A stretch of DNA of 64,000 bases from Actinophytocola sp. (GTDB lineage: Bacteria; Actinomycetota; Actinomycetes; Mycobacteriales; Pseudonocardiaceae). Of the stretch, positions 35,230 to 44,341 are shown in pieces. The notes under the pieces were generated by a model, which searched no databases, was not told the origin of the DNA, and was given only the letters and a program-made list of their open reading frames with translations. How positions within the stretch are numbered: position 1 is the stretch's first letter; each line of letters begins with the position of its first letter. Location of the stretch: contig WHUB01000007.1 of NCBI GenBank assembly GCA_009377395.1, positions 13,371-77,370 of the forward strand, written 5' to 3'. The translations under genes and the position numbers were made by a program.

Positions 35230-36282
35230 TCACGGTAGCCGCGCCAGGATCGCCGTGGTCACCTCCTCGGTGGTGGCGGTGCCGCCGAGGTCGGGCGTCC
35301 GTGGGCCGCCCTCGGCGAATACCCGCGCCACGGCACCCATCACGGCGTCGGCCGCGTCCCGCTGGCCGAGGTGTTCCAGCATCAACGCGCCGGACCAGAT
35401 CTGGCCGATCGGGTTGGCGATGCCCTCGCCCGCGATGTCCGGTGCGGAACCGTGCACCGGCTCGAACATCGACGGATTCCGCCGTGACGGATCGAGGTTC
35501 GCCGACGGCGCGATCCCGATGCTGCCCGCGACCGCCGCCCCGAGATCGGAGAGGATGTCGCCGAACAGGTTCGACGCGACCACGACGTCCAGCGTCTCCG
35601 GCCGCTGCACGAAGTACGCGGCCAGCGCGTCGATGTGATACTGCGACGTCGTGACCTCACCGTGCGCCTCGGCCAGCTCGGCGAAGATCTCGTCCCAGAA
35701 CGGCATGGTGTGCACGATCCCGTTCGACTTGGTCGCCGAGACGAGCTGCCCCTTCCGGCTCGCCGCGAGGCCGAACGCGTACTCCATCACGGCCCGGACC
35801 CCGCGCCGGGTGAACACCGACTCCTGGATGGCGATCTCCTCGTCGAGCCCGTGATAGATCCGGCCGCCGATCTCGGAGTACTCGCCCTCGTTGTTCTCCC
35901 GCACCACGACGAAGTCGATATCGGCTGTCGCATCGCGCAGCGGCCCCTCGATGCCGGGAAAGAGCCGGATCGGGCGGTAGTTGACGTGCTGCCGGAACCG
36001 CCGCCGGATCGGGATCAGCAACCCCCACAGCGACACGTGGTCCGCCACCCCCGGGTTGCCCACCGCGCCGAGGAAGATCGCATCGTGCTCGGCGAGCTGG
36101 TCCAGCCCGTCGTGCGGCATCATCGCCCCGGTGCGCAGGAACCGGTCACACCCCCAGTCGAACTCGCGCCACTCGAACCCAAAGCCACCGCGCTCCGCCA
36201 CGGCGTCCAGCACACACCTCGCGGCCGCGACGACCTCCTGACCGATGCCGTCGCCCGCGAGGACGGCCACCCGATAGCTCAT
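35230..36282 (-). CDS. Tartrate/D-malate-type dehydrogenase
   Basis: 350-residue member of the isocitrate/isopropylmalate dehydrogenase family, closest in landmarks to tartrate and D-malate dehydrogenases (TTUC/DmlA). It shows VLAGDGIGQEVV, NYRPIRLFPG, FVVVRENNEGEYSEIGG, the catalytic Lys in SATKSNG, SNLFGDILSDLGA with metal-binding Asp, and EPVHGSAPDIAG. It is divergent from a CitA/DcuS-like kinase 38 bases away, which suggests induction by the dicarboxylate. Confidence 0.88.
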   Translation of the reverse strand: MSYRVAVLAGDGIGQEVVAAARCVLDAVAERGGFGFEWREFDWGCDRFLRTGAMMPHDGLDQLAEHDAIFLGAVGNPGVADHVSLWGLLIPIRRRFRQHVNYRPIRLFPGIEGPLRDATADIDFVVVRENNEGEYSEIGGRIYHGLDEEIAIQESVFTRRGVRAVMEYAFGLAASRKGQLVSATKSNGIVHTMPFWDEIFAELAEAHGEVTTSQYHIDALAAYFVQRPETLDVVVASNLFGDILSDLGAAVAGSIGIAPSANLDPSRRNPSMFEPVHGSAPDIAGEGIANPIGQIWSGALMLEHLGQRDAADAVMGAVARVFAEGGPRTPDLGGTATTEEVTTAILARLP

Positions 36283-36320
36283 ACGCCGAGTCTGCCAGCG
36301 GTGAGGCAGAATGCGGCATC

Positions 36321-37910
36321 ATGGCGTGGCGAAGGCGGCGTAACAGCAGCGTCGCCCAGAAGGTCTTCGTGCTCCAGACGCTGATGGTCGGAGCCGTCGT
36401 CGTGATGGCGTTCGCGCTCGCTTACGCCGGGGCACGGTACGGGCAGGTGAACACCGCGCGGGAACGCTCGATCGCGGTCGCGCAGGCGGTGGCCAACTCA
36501 CCTTCGGTGCTGCGGGCGCTGCGGACGAACGATCCGGCGCGGGCGATCCAGCCCTATGCCGAGCAGGTGCGGATGGACACCCGGGCGGACTTCGTGGTGG
36601 TCATGGCCCTCGACCGGACGCGGTACTCCCACCCGACTCCCGCCATGATCGGCAGGGACTTCATCGGCGACCTCGGCGGCGCGCCGCGCGGCAAGGTGTT
36701 CACCCAGGAGTACACCGGCACGCTCGGGCCGTCGATGCGCGCGGTCGTGCCCGTCTACGACGGCGGCCGCGTGATCGCGCTGGTGTCGTCCGGCATTACG
36801 CTCGATCGCATCGACGCCAGGCTGCGCGCGCAGCTCCCCGCGATCGGCGCCGCCGCGGCCGGGATTCTCATCGCCGGGTTCGCCGGTGCCTGGCTGATCA
36901 TGCGGCGGCTGCGGCGGCAGACCCACGGGCTCGGTGAACGCGAGATCACCAGGATGTACGAGTACTACGACGCCGTGCTGCACGCGGTCCGGGAGGGCCT
37001 GCTGCTCGTCGACCGGGACCGGAACGTGCAGCTGGTCAACGACGAGGGCGCCCGGCTGCTGGGGCTCGATCGTGACGTGGCGGGCACGCCCATCGCGGAG
37101 TTGGACCTGCCCGCCACCCTCACCGAGGCGGTGATGTCGGACAGCTCGACGGTGGACGAACTGCACGTGGCGGACGACTACGTGCTGCTGGTCAACCAGG
37201 CGCCCGCCTACTGGGAGGGTCAGCACGTCGGCTGGGTCGTCACCGTGCGCGACCACACCGAGCTGCAGGCGGTCGCGGGCGAGCTGGACGCGGTCCGGGG
37301 CATGGCGGAGTCGATGCGGTCGCAGAACCACGAAGCCGCCAATCGGCTGCACACGGTGGTGTCGCTGATCGAGCTGGGCCGCGCCGACGAGGCGATCAGC
37401 TTCGCAACCGAGGAGCTGGAACTCGCTCAGGCGCTGACCGACCGGGTGGTGTCCGCCGTCGACGACCCGGTGCTGGCCGCGCTGCTGCTCGGCAAGTCCG
37501 CCCAAGCCGCCGAACGCGGTATCGACTTCGACATCCGCGACGACAGCGCGGTCGGCACGCTGTGCGTCGAGTCGCGTGATCTGGTGACGGTGCTCGGCAA
37601 TCTCGTCGACAACGCCATCGACGCGGCGGCGGGCAGCGAGTCGCGGCGGGTCGCGGTGCGGGTGGTCGGCGACAGCGAGCACCTGGTGCTCACGGTCGAG
37701 GACAGCGGTCCCGGTCTGGCGAGCGAGGACGCGCGGCGGATCTTCGAGCGGGGCTGGTCGACCAAGCGGGCGAGCGGTCCCGGTGGTCGTGGCCTCGGCC
37801 TCGCGCTGGTCGGGCAGGTGGCACGCAAGTATGGCGGCACGGTCGAGGTGGGCACGGCGGCGCTCGGCGGGGCGTCGTTCACGGTGCGGATCCCGGCGGA
37901 GGCAGGCTAG
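36321..37910 (+). CDS. CitA/DcuS-type dicarboxylate sensor kinase without adjacent regulator
   Basis: 529-residue membrane sensor kinase. Two membrane segments (about 14-38 and 172-194) flank a periplasmic PAS-like sensor, with YSHPTPAMIGRDF matching the citrate/dicarboxylate pocket family. A cytoplasmic PAS domain follows (about 215-315). The phosphoacceptor is His337 in SQNHEAANRLHTVVSLIELG. The ATPase region has NLVDNAID and GRGLGLALVGQV. No response regulator follows; the next gene is on the other strand, and their stop codons overlap in CTAG. Confidence 0.9.
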   Translation: MAWRRRRNSSVAQKVFVLQTLMVGAVVVMAFALAYAGARYGQVNTARERSIAVAQAVANSPSVLRALRTNDPARAIQPYAEQVRMDTRADFVVVMALDRTRYSHPTPAMIGRDFIGDLGGAPRGKVFTQEYTGTLGPSMRAVVPVYDGGRVIALVSSGITLDRIDARLRAQLPAIGAAAAGILIAGFAGAWLIMRRLRRQTHGLGEREITRMYEYYDAVLHAVREGLLLVDRDRNVQLVNDEGARLLGLDRDVAGTPIAELDLPATLTEAVMSDSSTVDELHVADDYVLLVNQAPAYWEGQHVGWVVTVRDHTELQAVAGELDAVRGMAESMRSQNHEAANRLHTVVSLIELGRADEAISFATEELELAQALTDRVVSAVDDPVLAALLLGKSAQAAERGIDFDIRDDSAVGTLCVESRDLVTVLGNLVDNAIDAAAGSESRRVAVRVVGDSEHLVLTVEDSGPGLASEDARRIFERGWSTKRASGPGGRGLGLALVGQVARKYGGTVEVGTAALGGASFTVRIPAEAG

Positions 37911-39022
37911 TCGAAGGCGAGCGTGGCGGTGCGGACGAGCAGGTCGAGCTTGCGGCGCTCGTCGTCGACGGTCAGCTCGTTGCCGAGCACGGAGGTGGCG
38001 AACCCGCACTGCGTGCCGAGCGCGATCCGGTCGCGGTCGATCACCCGGCTCGCGTCCTCAATCCGCCGCAGCAGCGTGTCGGCCCGCTCGAGCCTGGCGT
38101 GCTTCGTTGTGATCAGCCCGAGGACGACGATCTTGTCCTCGGGCACGAGCCGCAGCGGCTCGAAACCGCCGGAGCGCTCGTCGTCGTACTCGAGCAGCAG
38201 CCGGTCGGCGTCGATGGTGCCGAAGAGCCGTTCGGCGATGGCGTCGTACCCGCCGGACACCAGCCAGCGGCTCCGCTGGTTGCCCCGGCACAGGTGGAAG
38301 CCGAACGTGGCGGGCCGACCGGCGGCGATGACGGCGTTGTCGAGCTCGGCGCCGTAGGACAGCCACCGGTTAGCGGGCCAGCCGCGCCGCTCGTAGAAGT
38401 CCCGCCAGGTGGCGTCGACCAGCAGCGGGTAGTGCGGGGCGTCGAGCTGGATGTAGCGGCAGCCGAGCCGGACCAGCTCGCGGACCTCGTCGCACAGGAT
38501 CTGGGTGACGTCGGCCAGGAAGTCGTCGAGGGTGCGGTAGGGCTCGGCGGCGAGTTCGGGCGACCACAGGTTGGCGAACAGCGTCGCGCTCGGCAGCGTC
38601 ACCTTGACGGCCGACTCGTCGCCGACGCAGGCGCGCAGGAAGGTGAACTCCTCGGCCGCCAGGTTGCGTCGCTTGCGCAGCCGCCCAGTGACGGCGAGGT
38701 CTGCCGGGCGCTCGACCTGCGTGTCGCCCAGCTCGTCGGAATGCCACTCACCCCACAGCCACGCGTCGACCCCGGCGCCGCGCACCCCGTCGACGGCCGC
38801 GACCAGCTCGCTCTGGAACGACTCCCGGCGCAGCTCACCATCGGTCAGCACCGGCAGGCCGACGCCCTGCTGCAGCGCGACGACCTCCCGGACGGCTCGG
38901 TCCTCGGCCGCCTTGAAGTCGGCGGCAGGCAGCGTGCCCGCCGCGTGCGCCGACCGGGCGGCGAGCAGGTACTCCGGCCGCAGCAGACTGCCCACGTGCT
39001 CGGCCCGCGCGGTGACGCTCAT
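37907..39022 (-). CDS. MetE-like cobalamin-independent methyltransferase-family protein
   Basis: 371-residue TIM barrel of the UROD/MetE C-terminal family. Landmarks are EHVGSLLRPEYL at the N terminus, FHLCRGNQ, which supplies His and Cys zinc ligands, LEYDDERSG for the acidic ligand, and GTQCGFAT for the last Cys. It lacks the N-terminal half of true MetE. Such short proteins transfer methyl groups from unusual donors or are of unknown function. It is not obviously linked to its neighbours. Confidence 0.85.
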   Translation of the reverse strand: MSVTARAEHVGSLLRPEYLLAARSAHAAGTLPAADFKAAEDRAVREVVALQQGVGLPVLTDGELRRESFQSELVAAVDGVRGAGVDAWLWGEWHSDELGDTQVERPADLAVTGRLRKRRNLAAEEFTFLRACVGDESAVKVTLPSATLFANLWSPELAAEPYRTLDDFLADVTQILCDEVRELVRLGCRYIQLDAPHYPLLVDATWRDFYERRGWPANRWLSYGAELDNAVIAAGRPATFGFHLCRGNQRSRWLVSGGYDAIAERLFGTIDADRLLLEYDDERSGGFEPLRLVPEDKIVVLGLITTKHARLERADTLLRRIEDASRVIDRDRIALGTQCGFATSVLGNELTVDDERRKLDLLVRTATLAFD

Positions 39023-39031
39023 ACTCCGAGG

Positions 39032-40237
39032 CTACGACCGCAGGAACCCGGACAGCCCGGCGAGCAGCCGATCGACGTCGTCCTCGTCGTTGTAGGGCGC
39101 CAGACCGACCCGGAGACCACCGCCGTCTGACAGGCCGAGCCTGCGGGACGCCTCCACCGCGTAGAACGACCCGGCGGGCGCGTGTACGCCGTGCTCGGCG
39201 AGGTAACGGTATCCCGCGACGGTGCAGTGCTCGGCGAACGTCATCAGGAAGGTCGGCGTGCGCCGAGCCGCGTTCGAGTGGATCACCACACCGTCGAGTG
39301 TGGACAGTCCGGTTTCGATCCGCGCCCGCAGCGTCTCCTCGTGCGCCTCGATCGCCGCGTACGCCGCGGCGAGCCGCTCCCGGCGACAGCCCGTCGCACC
39401 CTCGGCCATCCCGGCGAGGAAGTCGACCGCCGCCCGGGTGCCCGCGAGGAACTCGTACGGCAGGGTGCCGAGCTCGAAGCGCTCCGGAACCACGTTCGTC
39501 GACGGCAGCAGCTTGTCGGGCCGCAGCGTTTCGAGCACCGACGGCCGTCCGGCGAGCACACCGAGGTGCGGGCCGAGGAACTTGTAGGGCGAACACACGA
39601 AGAAGTCCGCGTCGAGCTGCTCGACGTCGACCAGGGTGTGCGCCGTGTAGTGCACGCCGTCGACGTGGAGCAGCGCGCCCGCCCGGTGGGCGTCGGCGGC
39701 GATCTCCGCGACGGCAGGCTTGCTGCCGATCAGGTTGGACGCGGCGGTGACCGCGACCAGCCGGGTGCGCTCGGAGATGACCGCCCGGACGTCGTCGGGG
39801 GTGAGCTCGCCCGTGCCGGGGTCGAACTCGGCCCAGCGCACGGTGGCACCGGCCCGCTCCGCCGCCTGCACCCACGGCCGGATGTTGGCGTCGTGGTCGA
39901 GCCGGGTGACGACCACCTCGTCACCGGGCTGCCAGGTCTTGGCCAGTGCCCGGGAGACGTCGTAGGTCAGCTGGGTCGCGCTGCGCCCGAACACGATGCC
40001 GGACTCGTCGGCGCCGAGCAGGTCGGCCATCGCCCGCCGCGCCTCGATGACGATGCTGTCGGCGTTGCGCTCGCCGAGCACCGCGCTGCCCCGGTTCGAC
40101 AGCGGGCGGGCCAGCGCGTCCTGGATCGCGTCGATGACGGGCTGCGGCGTCTGCGTTCCGCCGGGACCGTCGAAGTGGGCGATGCCCGCCGACAGGGCCG
40201 GGACCTGGGCGCGGATGGCGCCGATGTCGTACGTCAC
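39032..40237 (-). CDS. Class V aminotransferase / cysteine-desulfurase-like protein
   Basis: 401-residue PLP enzyme of the cysteine-desulfurase-like group. GRSATQLTYDVSRALA holds the phosphate site, LLHVDGVHYTAH the cofactor-binding Asp, and SPYKFLGPHLGVL the PLP lysine. The start is a GTG at 40237 with AGGAGG eight bases upstream. No Fe-S scaffold or sulfur-carrier genes adjoin it, so a role in sulfur transfer or another amino-acid elimination is open. Confidence 0.87.
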   Translation of the reverse strand: MTYDIGAIRAQVPALSAGIAHFDGPGGTQTPQPVIDAIQDALARPLSNRGSAVLGERNADSIVIEARRAMADLLGADESGIVFGRSATQLTYDVSRALAKTWQPGDEVVVTRLDHDANIRPWVQAAERAGATVRWAEFDPGTGELTPDDVRAVISERTRLVAVTAASNLIGSKPAVAEIAADAHRAGALLHVDGVHYTAHTLVDVEQLDADFFVCSPYKFLGPHLGVLAGRPSVLETLRPDKLLPSTNVVPERFELGTLPYEFLAGTRAAVDFLAGMAEGATGCRRERLAAAYAAIEAHEETLRARIETGLSTLDGVVIHSNAARRTPTFLMTFAEHCTVAGYRYLAEHGVHAPAGSFYAVEASRRLGLSDGGGLRVGLAPYNDEDDVDRLLAGLSGFLRS

Positions 40238-40334
40238 GGGATCTCCTCCTGGCGCGGTGCGGTCACCCGGACGGTATCGATGCGACGCGTTTCGCGGTCG
40301 ATTAGGGCCGCGAGCCGGTGGGAATGCCATTGAC

Positions 40335-40526
40335 ATGGGTAAGGAAATGGAAGGCGACAACCGGCAGCGCAGGCAGAAGGCGCGGCAGGCGCGGAACGAC
40401 GGCGTCGCGTCGGGGTCGACCGAGGACCGCAGCGGCGCGGCTGACATCGCACGCCTGCCCTGTGTTAAAGGAACTTCAACCTGGCAAGGAGGTTTCCCAC
40501 AATGGCTCAACGCGTACGTGACCTGA
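40335..40526 (+). CDS. Doubtful small basic protein
   Basis: 63-codon frame starting MGKEMEGDNRQRRQKARQAR, whose Gln/Arg-rich start resembles a class of small conserved actinobacterial proteins. The second half loses that character and the frame runs 25 bases into the CBS gene. It may be a decayed remnant or chance. No convincing ribosome site. Confidence 0.2.
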   Translation: MGKEMEGDNRQRRQKARQARNDGVASGSTEDRSGAADIARLPCVKGTSTWQGGFPQWLNAYVT

Positions 40527-40921
40527 TGGCGGCCAATCCGATCGAGATGGATGCGAGGACGACGGTCCACGAGGCAGCCAGGAGGATGCGCGATGCCGAC
40601 ATCGGCGATGTGCTGGTCATGGAGAACGGCACACTCTGCGGCATCGTGACCGACCGCGACATCGTGATCCGGGGCCTGGCCGACCGCGAGGACCTGACCG
40701 GGTGCACGCTCGGCGACGTGTGCAGCAAGCAGCTCGTCAGCGTGGGTCCGGACGAGGACGCCGACGCCGCCATCATGCGCATGCGGGAGAAGGCGATCCG
40801 GCGCATCGCCGTCGTCGAGGACGGCAGGCCGGCCGGGATGCTCTCCATCGGTGACGCCGCCGTGGAGAAGGACCCGCGTTCGGCGCTGGCCGACATCAGC
40901 GCGGCACCCGCGAACGCCTGA
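40502..40921 (+). CDS. CBS-domain protein (Hrp1-like)
   Basis: 139-residue protein made of a CBS pair: VRDLMAANPIEMDARTTVHEAARRM, then GIVTDRDIVIRGL, a second copy with DADAAIMRMREKAIRRIAVVED and GMLSIGDAAV. Stand-alone pairs bind adenine nucleotides and act as energy or stress sensors; mycobacterial Hrp1 is induced by hypoxia. The ATG at 40502 has AGGAGG upstream. A strong terminator follows directly. Confidence 0.9.
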   Translation: MAQRVRDLMAANPIEMDARTTVHEAARRMRDADIGDVLVMENGTLCGIVTDRDIVIRGLADREDLTGCTLGDVCSKQLVSVGPDEDADAAIMRMREKAIRRIAVVEDGRPAGMLSIGDAAVEKDPRSALADISAAPANA

Positions 40922-40936
40922 TACGGCGCCGGAAAC

Positions 40937-40971
40937 GGACGGCCGGTTCCCCGCGAATCGGCCGTCCTTTT
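40937..40971 (+). terminator. Rho-independent terminator after the CBS gene
   Basis: GGACGGCCG and CGGCCGTCC form a perfect 9-bp stem around a 13-base loop, followed by TTTT at 40968-40971. It begins 16 bases after the stop codon. Confidence 0.9.
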
Positions 40972-40977
40972 CGGGTG

Positions 40978-41047
40978 CGAGGCGGCTCGGCATCCCCCGA
41001 CTGGAACGTCGAGCCGCCTCGGGAAAGGCCCCGCCGTGCCAGGGGCC
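40978..41047. repeat. Two further hairpins in the convergent gap
   Basis: CGAGGCGGCTCG (40978-40989) and CGAGCCGCCTCG (41010-41021) make a perfect 12-bp stem with a 20-base loop. GGCCCC (41027-41032) pairs with GGGGCC (41042-41047). They lie between the CBS terminator and the convergent zinc-ribbon gene. Back-up terminators for both strands are the simplest reading; a small structured RNA is the alternative. Confidence 0.7.
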
Positions 41048-41175
41048 GTGGTCAACACGGAATGTCCCGCTTGTGCGGTTTCCGCGTCGTCACCCACGAT
41101 ATGAATGACACGGCAGACGCGTTGGCGGTCGTGATGCTTTCGTGGTCAAAGCTCAACCCGGCCGCTGCCTTCGGC

Positions 41176-41385
41176 TCAGCTGTCGTGGCCGTATCGGGTG
41201 CGGCCGTTGGCCGACTGCGCGGCGGTGGTCGCGGAGCAGTGAGCGCAGTAGATCTCGGGGTCGCATGAGTCCCCGCGCACGTCGATCTTGTGGTCGGCCA
41301 GGTCGCGCATCGCCTCGGCAACGGTCGGATAGCCCTCGGCGTCGGTCACCTTGCCGCCGCACGTGGAACATCGGACGATGATCAC
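41176..41385 (-). CDS. Small zinc-ribbon protein
   Basis: 69-residue protein with two Cys pairs, IVRCSTCGGKVTD and PEIYCAHCSAT, that would bind one zinc, around an amphipathic helix TVAEAMRDLADHKID. I chose the GTG at 41385 because GGAGG lies eight bases upstream; a GTG at 41394 sits too close to it. Function unknown; possibly a nucleic-acid- or protein-binding accessory. Confidence 0.75.
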   Translation of the reverse strand: MIIVRCSTCGGKVTDAEGYPTVAEAMRDLADHKIDVRGDSCDPEIYCAHCSATTAAQSANGRTRYGHDS

Positions 41386-41738
41386 CGTTCCCACCTCCGT
41401 TCGCGAACGTTGTCACCTCGCTGGATCAACGACCGAGCGGTATGAACGATACGTTCCGTTACGCCAGGCATTTCACATAAACCGAGCGAATCACACAATA
41501 CGCACAGTTCGGGCGATTCTGCCTGCTGGGGACGGCGGTCGGCCGGCGGGCGCTCCCGCAGCGCTGGGTCATGGCGTCGTGACCTCTGGCAGTCCCAGTG
41601 CCGCGGGAGCGTTCCATCCTTACTGGAGGAAAGTGCCGGTGTGGGAGGGCGGGGGAGGCCCACCGGCACGGTGAGGATGCTGTCACGGCAAGCGGGGCAC
41701 GAGTAGGGTCAACACCCCATCGAGTCAGAAAAGGGACA
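41386..41738. other. 353-base gap between zinc-ribbon gene and STAS gene
   Basis: No long gene is supported here. A perfect 9-bp inverted repeat, GTGCCGGTG (41633-41641) and CACCGGCAC (41661-41669), encloses a purine-rich loop. On the plus strand a strong GGAGGAAA precedes the GTG at 41633, which could start a 13-residue peptide ending at 41674. The rest shows nothing recognisable apart from a drop in GC around 41440-41520, which suits a promoter region. Confidence 0.4.
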
Positions 41739-42098
41739 CTAGGCGAGGGCCTCGGCGCGGCTGCCGTGGACGCGCAGATCCCCGTGCAGGCCCATGAGCT
41801 CGATGGGGCGCTGCGTCGCCGAGGTCGCCGCGACGATGCGCATGTCGATGGCGTCCCCGCAGTCCTTGTGGGCGCGGACGAGCAGGGCCAGACCTGCCGA
41901 CGAGAGAAACGTGACGTCGGAGAGGTCGAGCACCAGCCGGGGTGGCGACTGCGCGATGGCCTGCTGTATCTCCTGGTCGAGGCGGGGAGCGGTGAGCATG
42001 TCGACCTCCCCGGCGGCTTCGACGACCACCGCGCCGGAGGCCGGCTCGGTGCTGACCTGAAGCAGCGTGCTGGGATCGGGCTCGTCTGCGTGTTCCAC
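41739..42098 (-). CDS. STAS-domain anti-sigma factor antagonist
   Basis: 119-residue protein of the SpoIIAA/RsbV family. It shows GEVDMLTAPRLDQEIQQAI, the strand RLVLDLSDVTFLSSAGLALLV with the phospho-acceptor serine region, and a C-terminal helix. It would bind an anti-sigma kinase when unphosphorylated. The start is a GTG at 42098 without a good ribosome site, and 42101 is an equal alternative. It is divergent from a SpoIIE-type phosphatase, its natural partner, but no anti-sigma kinase is in view. Confidence 0.82.
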   Translation of the reverse strand: MEHADEPDPSTLLQVSTEPASGAVVVEAAGEVDMLTAPRLDQEIQQAIAQSPPRLVLDLSDVTFLSSAGLALLVRAHKDCGDAIDMRIVAATSATQRPIELMGLHGDLRVHGSRAEALA

Positions 42099-42146
42099 CA
42101 CTGCCGCAGTGTGCCGCTCGATCGTGGCCGTCGCAATCCGGCGGTT

Positions 42147-43368
42147 ATGCTCGGCGGCGTGCCCGCAGCGCGTGATATCGAACACCGACTGCGCCGCATC
42201 GAGTCGGTGACCGATACGGCGCTGTCCCATGTCGAACTCGAAGGCATGTTGCAGGAGCTCCTCGAGCGCATCCGCGACCTGCTCGACGTCGACACCGCCG
42301 TGGTGTTGATGCACGATGCCGACGCGGGGGTGCTGGTCACCACGGCGGCGGCCGGCTTCGACTCGGAGTTGGGCATGCCGGTGCGGGTGCCGATGGGCCA
42401 GGGTTTCGCCGGGACGATCGCCGCGCAGAAGCGTGCCGTCGTGCTGGACACGGTGGACGAGACCACGGTGGTGAACCCGCGGCTGTGGCGGCAAGGCCTG
42501 CGGTCGCTGCTCGGCGTGCCGATGCTGACGAAGGGCGACGTCGTCGGCGTGCTGCACGTCGGGTCGATGACCGGACGGCGGTTCACCGACGACGAACGTC
42601 GAGCTGCTCCAGGTCGCCGCCGACCGCATCGCGCTGGCCACCCAGGTCACGGTCAGCCGCACCGAACACGCGGCGGCGACGACGTTGCAGCACAGCCTGA
42701 TGCCGTCGGCGCTGCCGTCGGTTCCCGGCTTGGATCTCGCGGCCCGCTACATTCCCGGCAGTGACACCGGCGTCGGTGGTGACTGGTACGACCTGTTCAC
42801 GCTGCCGTCGGGCGCGATCGGGATCGTGATCGGCGACGTCGTCGGCAGCGGCCTCCGCGCCGCGGTGATCATGGGACGGCTGCGGAGCGCGCTGCGCGCG
42901 TACGCGCTGGAGACGGCCGATCCGGCGGCGGTGCTGGCGAAGCTCGACCGTAAGGTCAGCCACTTCGAGCCGAACGCCATGGCCACGGTCAGCTACGCGT
43001 TGTTCGACCCCGAGACGAACCAGCTCGACATCTCCCTCGCCGGTCATCCGCCGCCGGTGTACGCCCATCCGCAAAGCCCCGCCGTGCTGCTCGACGCCGC
43101 CGCGGACCTGCCGGTCGGCACCCACCTGTCGGACCGGAAACGCCGGACGTCGCGGCTGGTCGTGCCGGAGGGCACCGTGGTGTGCTTCTACACCGACGGG
43201 CTCGTGGAACGGAAGAACGTCTCCGTCGACAAGGGCCTGCAGCGTCTCTGCGGCGCGGTGCACATCGCGGGCTGGGCGGAGTCCGCCTGCACGCGCATCC
43301 TGGAGACGCTGCTCAGCGGCAACGAGCCGATCGATGACATCGCCGTGGCGGTCCTACACCGCACGTAG
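42147..43368 (+). pseudogene. GAF-SpoIIE (PP2C) phosphatase, frameshifted
   Basis: The locus encodes a GAF domain (HVELEGMLQELLERIRDLLDVDT to GVLHVGSMTGRRFTDD) and, in another frame, a complete SpoIIE-type phosphatase: ELLQVAADRIALATQ, GGDWYDLFTLPSG, IGDVVGSGLRAA, FYTDGLVER and DDIAVAVL. One extra A at 42595-42596 separates them; removing it restores GACGACGACGTCGAGCTG and one continuous protein of about 406 residues. The enzyme would dephosphorylate a STAS antagonist such as the one encoded divergently. Either a real loss of function or a base-call error; the phosphatase half could also start internally. Confidence 0.8.
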
Positions 43369-43407
43369 CCGCTGGTCATTGGCCGTGGCCCACCGCAGAC
43401 TGGTGCC

Positions 43408-44247
43408 ATGGCACGACGCTGGCGCACGGTGGTGGCGCTGCTTGCCGCCCTGTGTGCGGCGTGTTCCGGCGCGGAGAGCGCCGGTGTGGTGGCGCCGGAA
43501 CGGCCTGCCGTCACGACGCCCGCGCCGGATCGCGGCCCCACGTTCTCGGACTGGGACGTCGGCGCGCGCCCGCTGCCGCTACGCGCGGACGGCTTCGGCC
43601 GGGTGGTGCCCACCCCGCCGGAACTCCGGGTGCGACGGATGCCGACGACCGACGTCCTGCCGCCACCGCCCGTCGGGTCGTTCGTCTCGTCGGTGAGTCG
43701 CATCGGTCCGCGAATCCGGGCGCGGATGGGAATGACGTGGCAACCGGACTGCCCGGTCGGTCTCGGCGAGTTGCGCTATTTGCGGGTGAGTTTCTGGGGA
43801 TTCGATCGGCGGCCGCATACCGGCGAGCTGATCGTGCATCGCCGGGTCGCCCATGACGTCGTCGGCGTCTTCGCGACACTGTTCCGCGACCGATTTCCGA
43901 TCGAGGCGATGCGCATCGCGACGACGGCCGACGTCGACCCGCGCCCCACGGGTGACGGCAACGGCAGCGGCGCGTTCTTCTGCCGTCCGATGCGGAACGG
44001 GTCCGCGTGGTCGGCACACGCCTACGGGCTGGCGATCGACCTCAACCCGTTCCAGAACCCGTACCAGAGCGGGGATCTGGTGTTGCCGGAACTGGCGAGC
44101 GCGTACCTGAACCGAGGCCGGGCGCGGCCCGGGATGATCCGTCGTGGCGGCGTGGTAACCGACGCGTTCGCCGCCATCGGCTGGACCTGGGGCGGCTCCT
44201 GGCGGACGCCGCGCGACTACATGCATTTCTCGGCGACCGGACATTGA
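43408..44247 (+). CDS. M15-family peptidoglycan peptidase lipoprotein
   Basis: 279-residue secreted peptidase of the VanY/endolysin-like M15C type. The signal peptide ends in a lipobox, LCAAC. After a Pro-rich linker the catalytic domain shows the zinc motif WSAHAYGLAIDLNPFQNPY and the final DYMHFSATGH that supplies the last histidine. It should trim cell-wall peptides outside the membrane. The start at 43408 is an ATG with a modest upstream site. Confidence 0.87.
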   Translation: MARRWRTVVALLAALCAACSGAESAGVVAPERPAVTTPAPDRGPTFSDWDVGARPLPLRADGFGRVVPTPPELRVRRMPTTDVLPPPPVGSFVSSVSRIGPRIRARMGMTWQPDCPVGLGELRYLRVSFWGFDRRPHTGELIVHRRVAHDVVGVFATLFRDRFPIEAMRIATTADVDPRPTGDGNGSGAFFCRPMRNGSAWSAHAYGLAIDLNPFQNPYQSGDLVLPELASAYLNRGRARPGMIRRGGVVTDAFAAIGWTWGGSWRTPRDYMHFSATGH

Positions 44248-44341
44248 TTCTCGAGGAATTGCGCGCGAATTCTTTTCTTTTCGTAAGGTGTTCCGGCTGA
44301 AAGAATTCCCTGACATCCCACAACGCAGGATTGAACCACCC

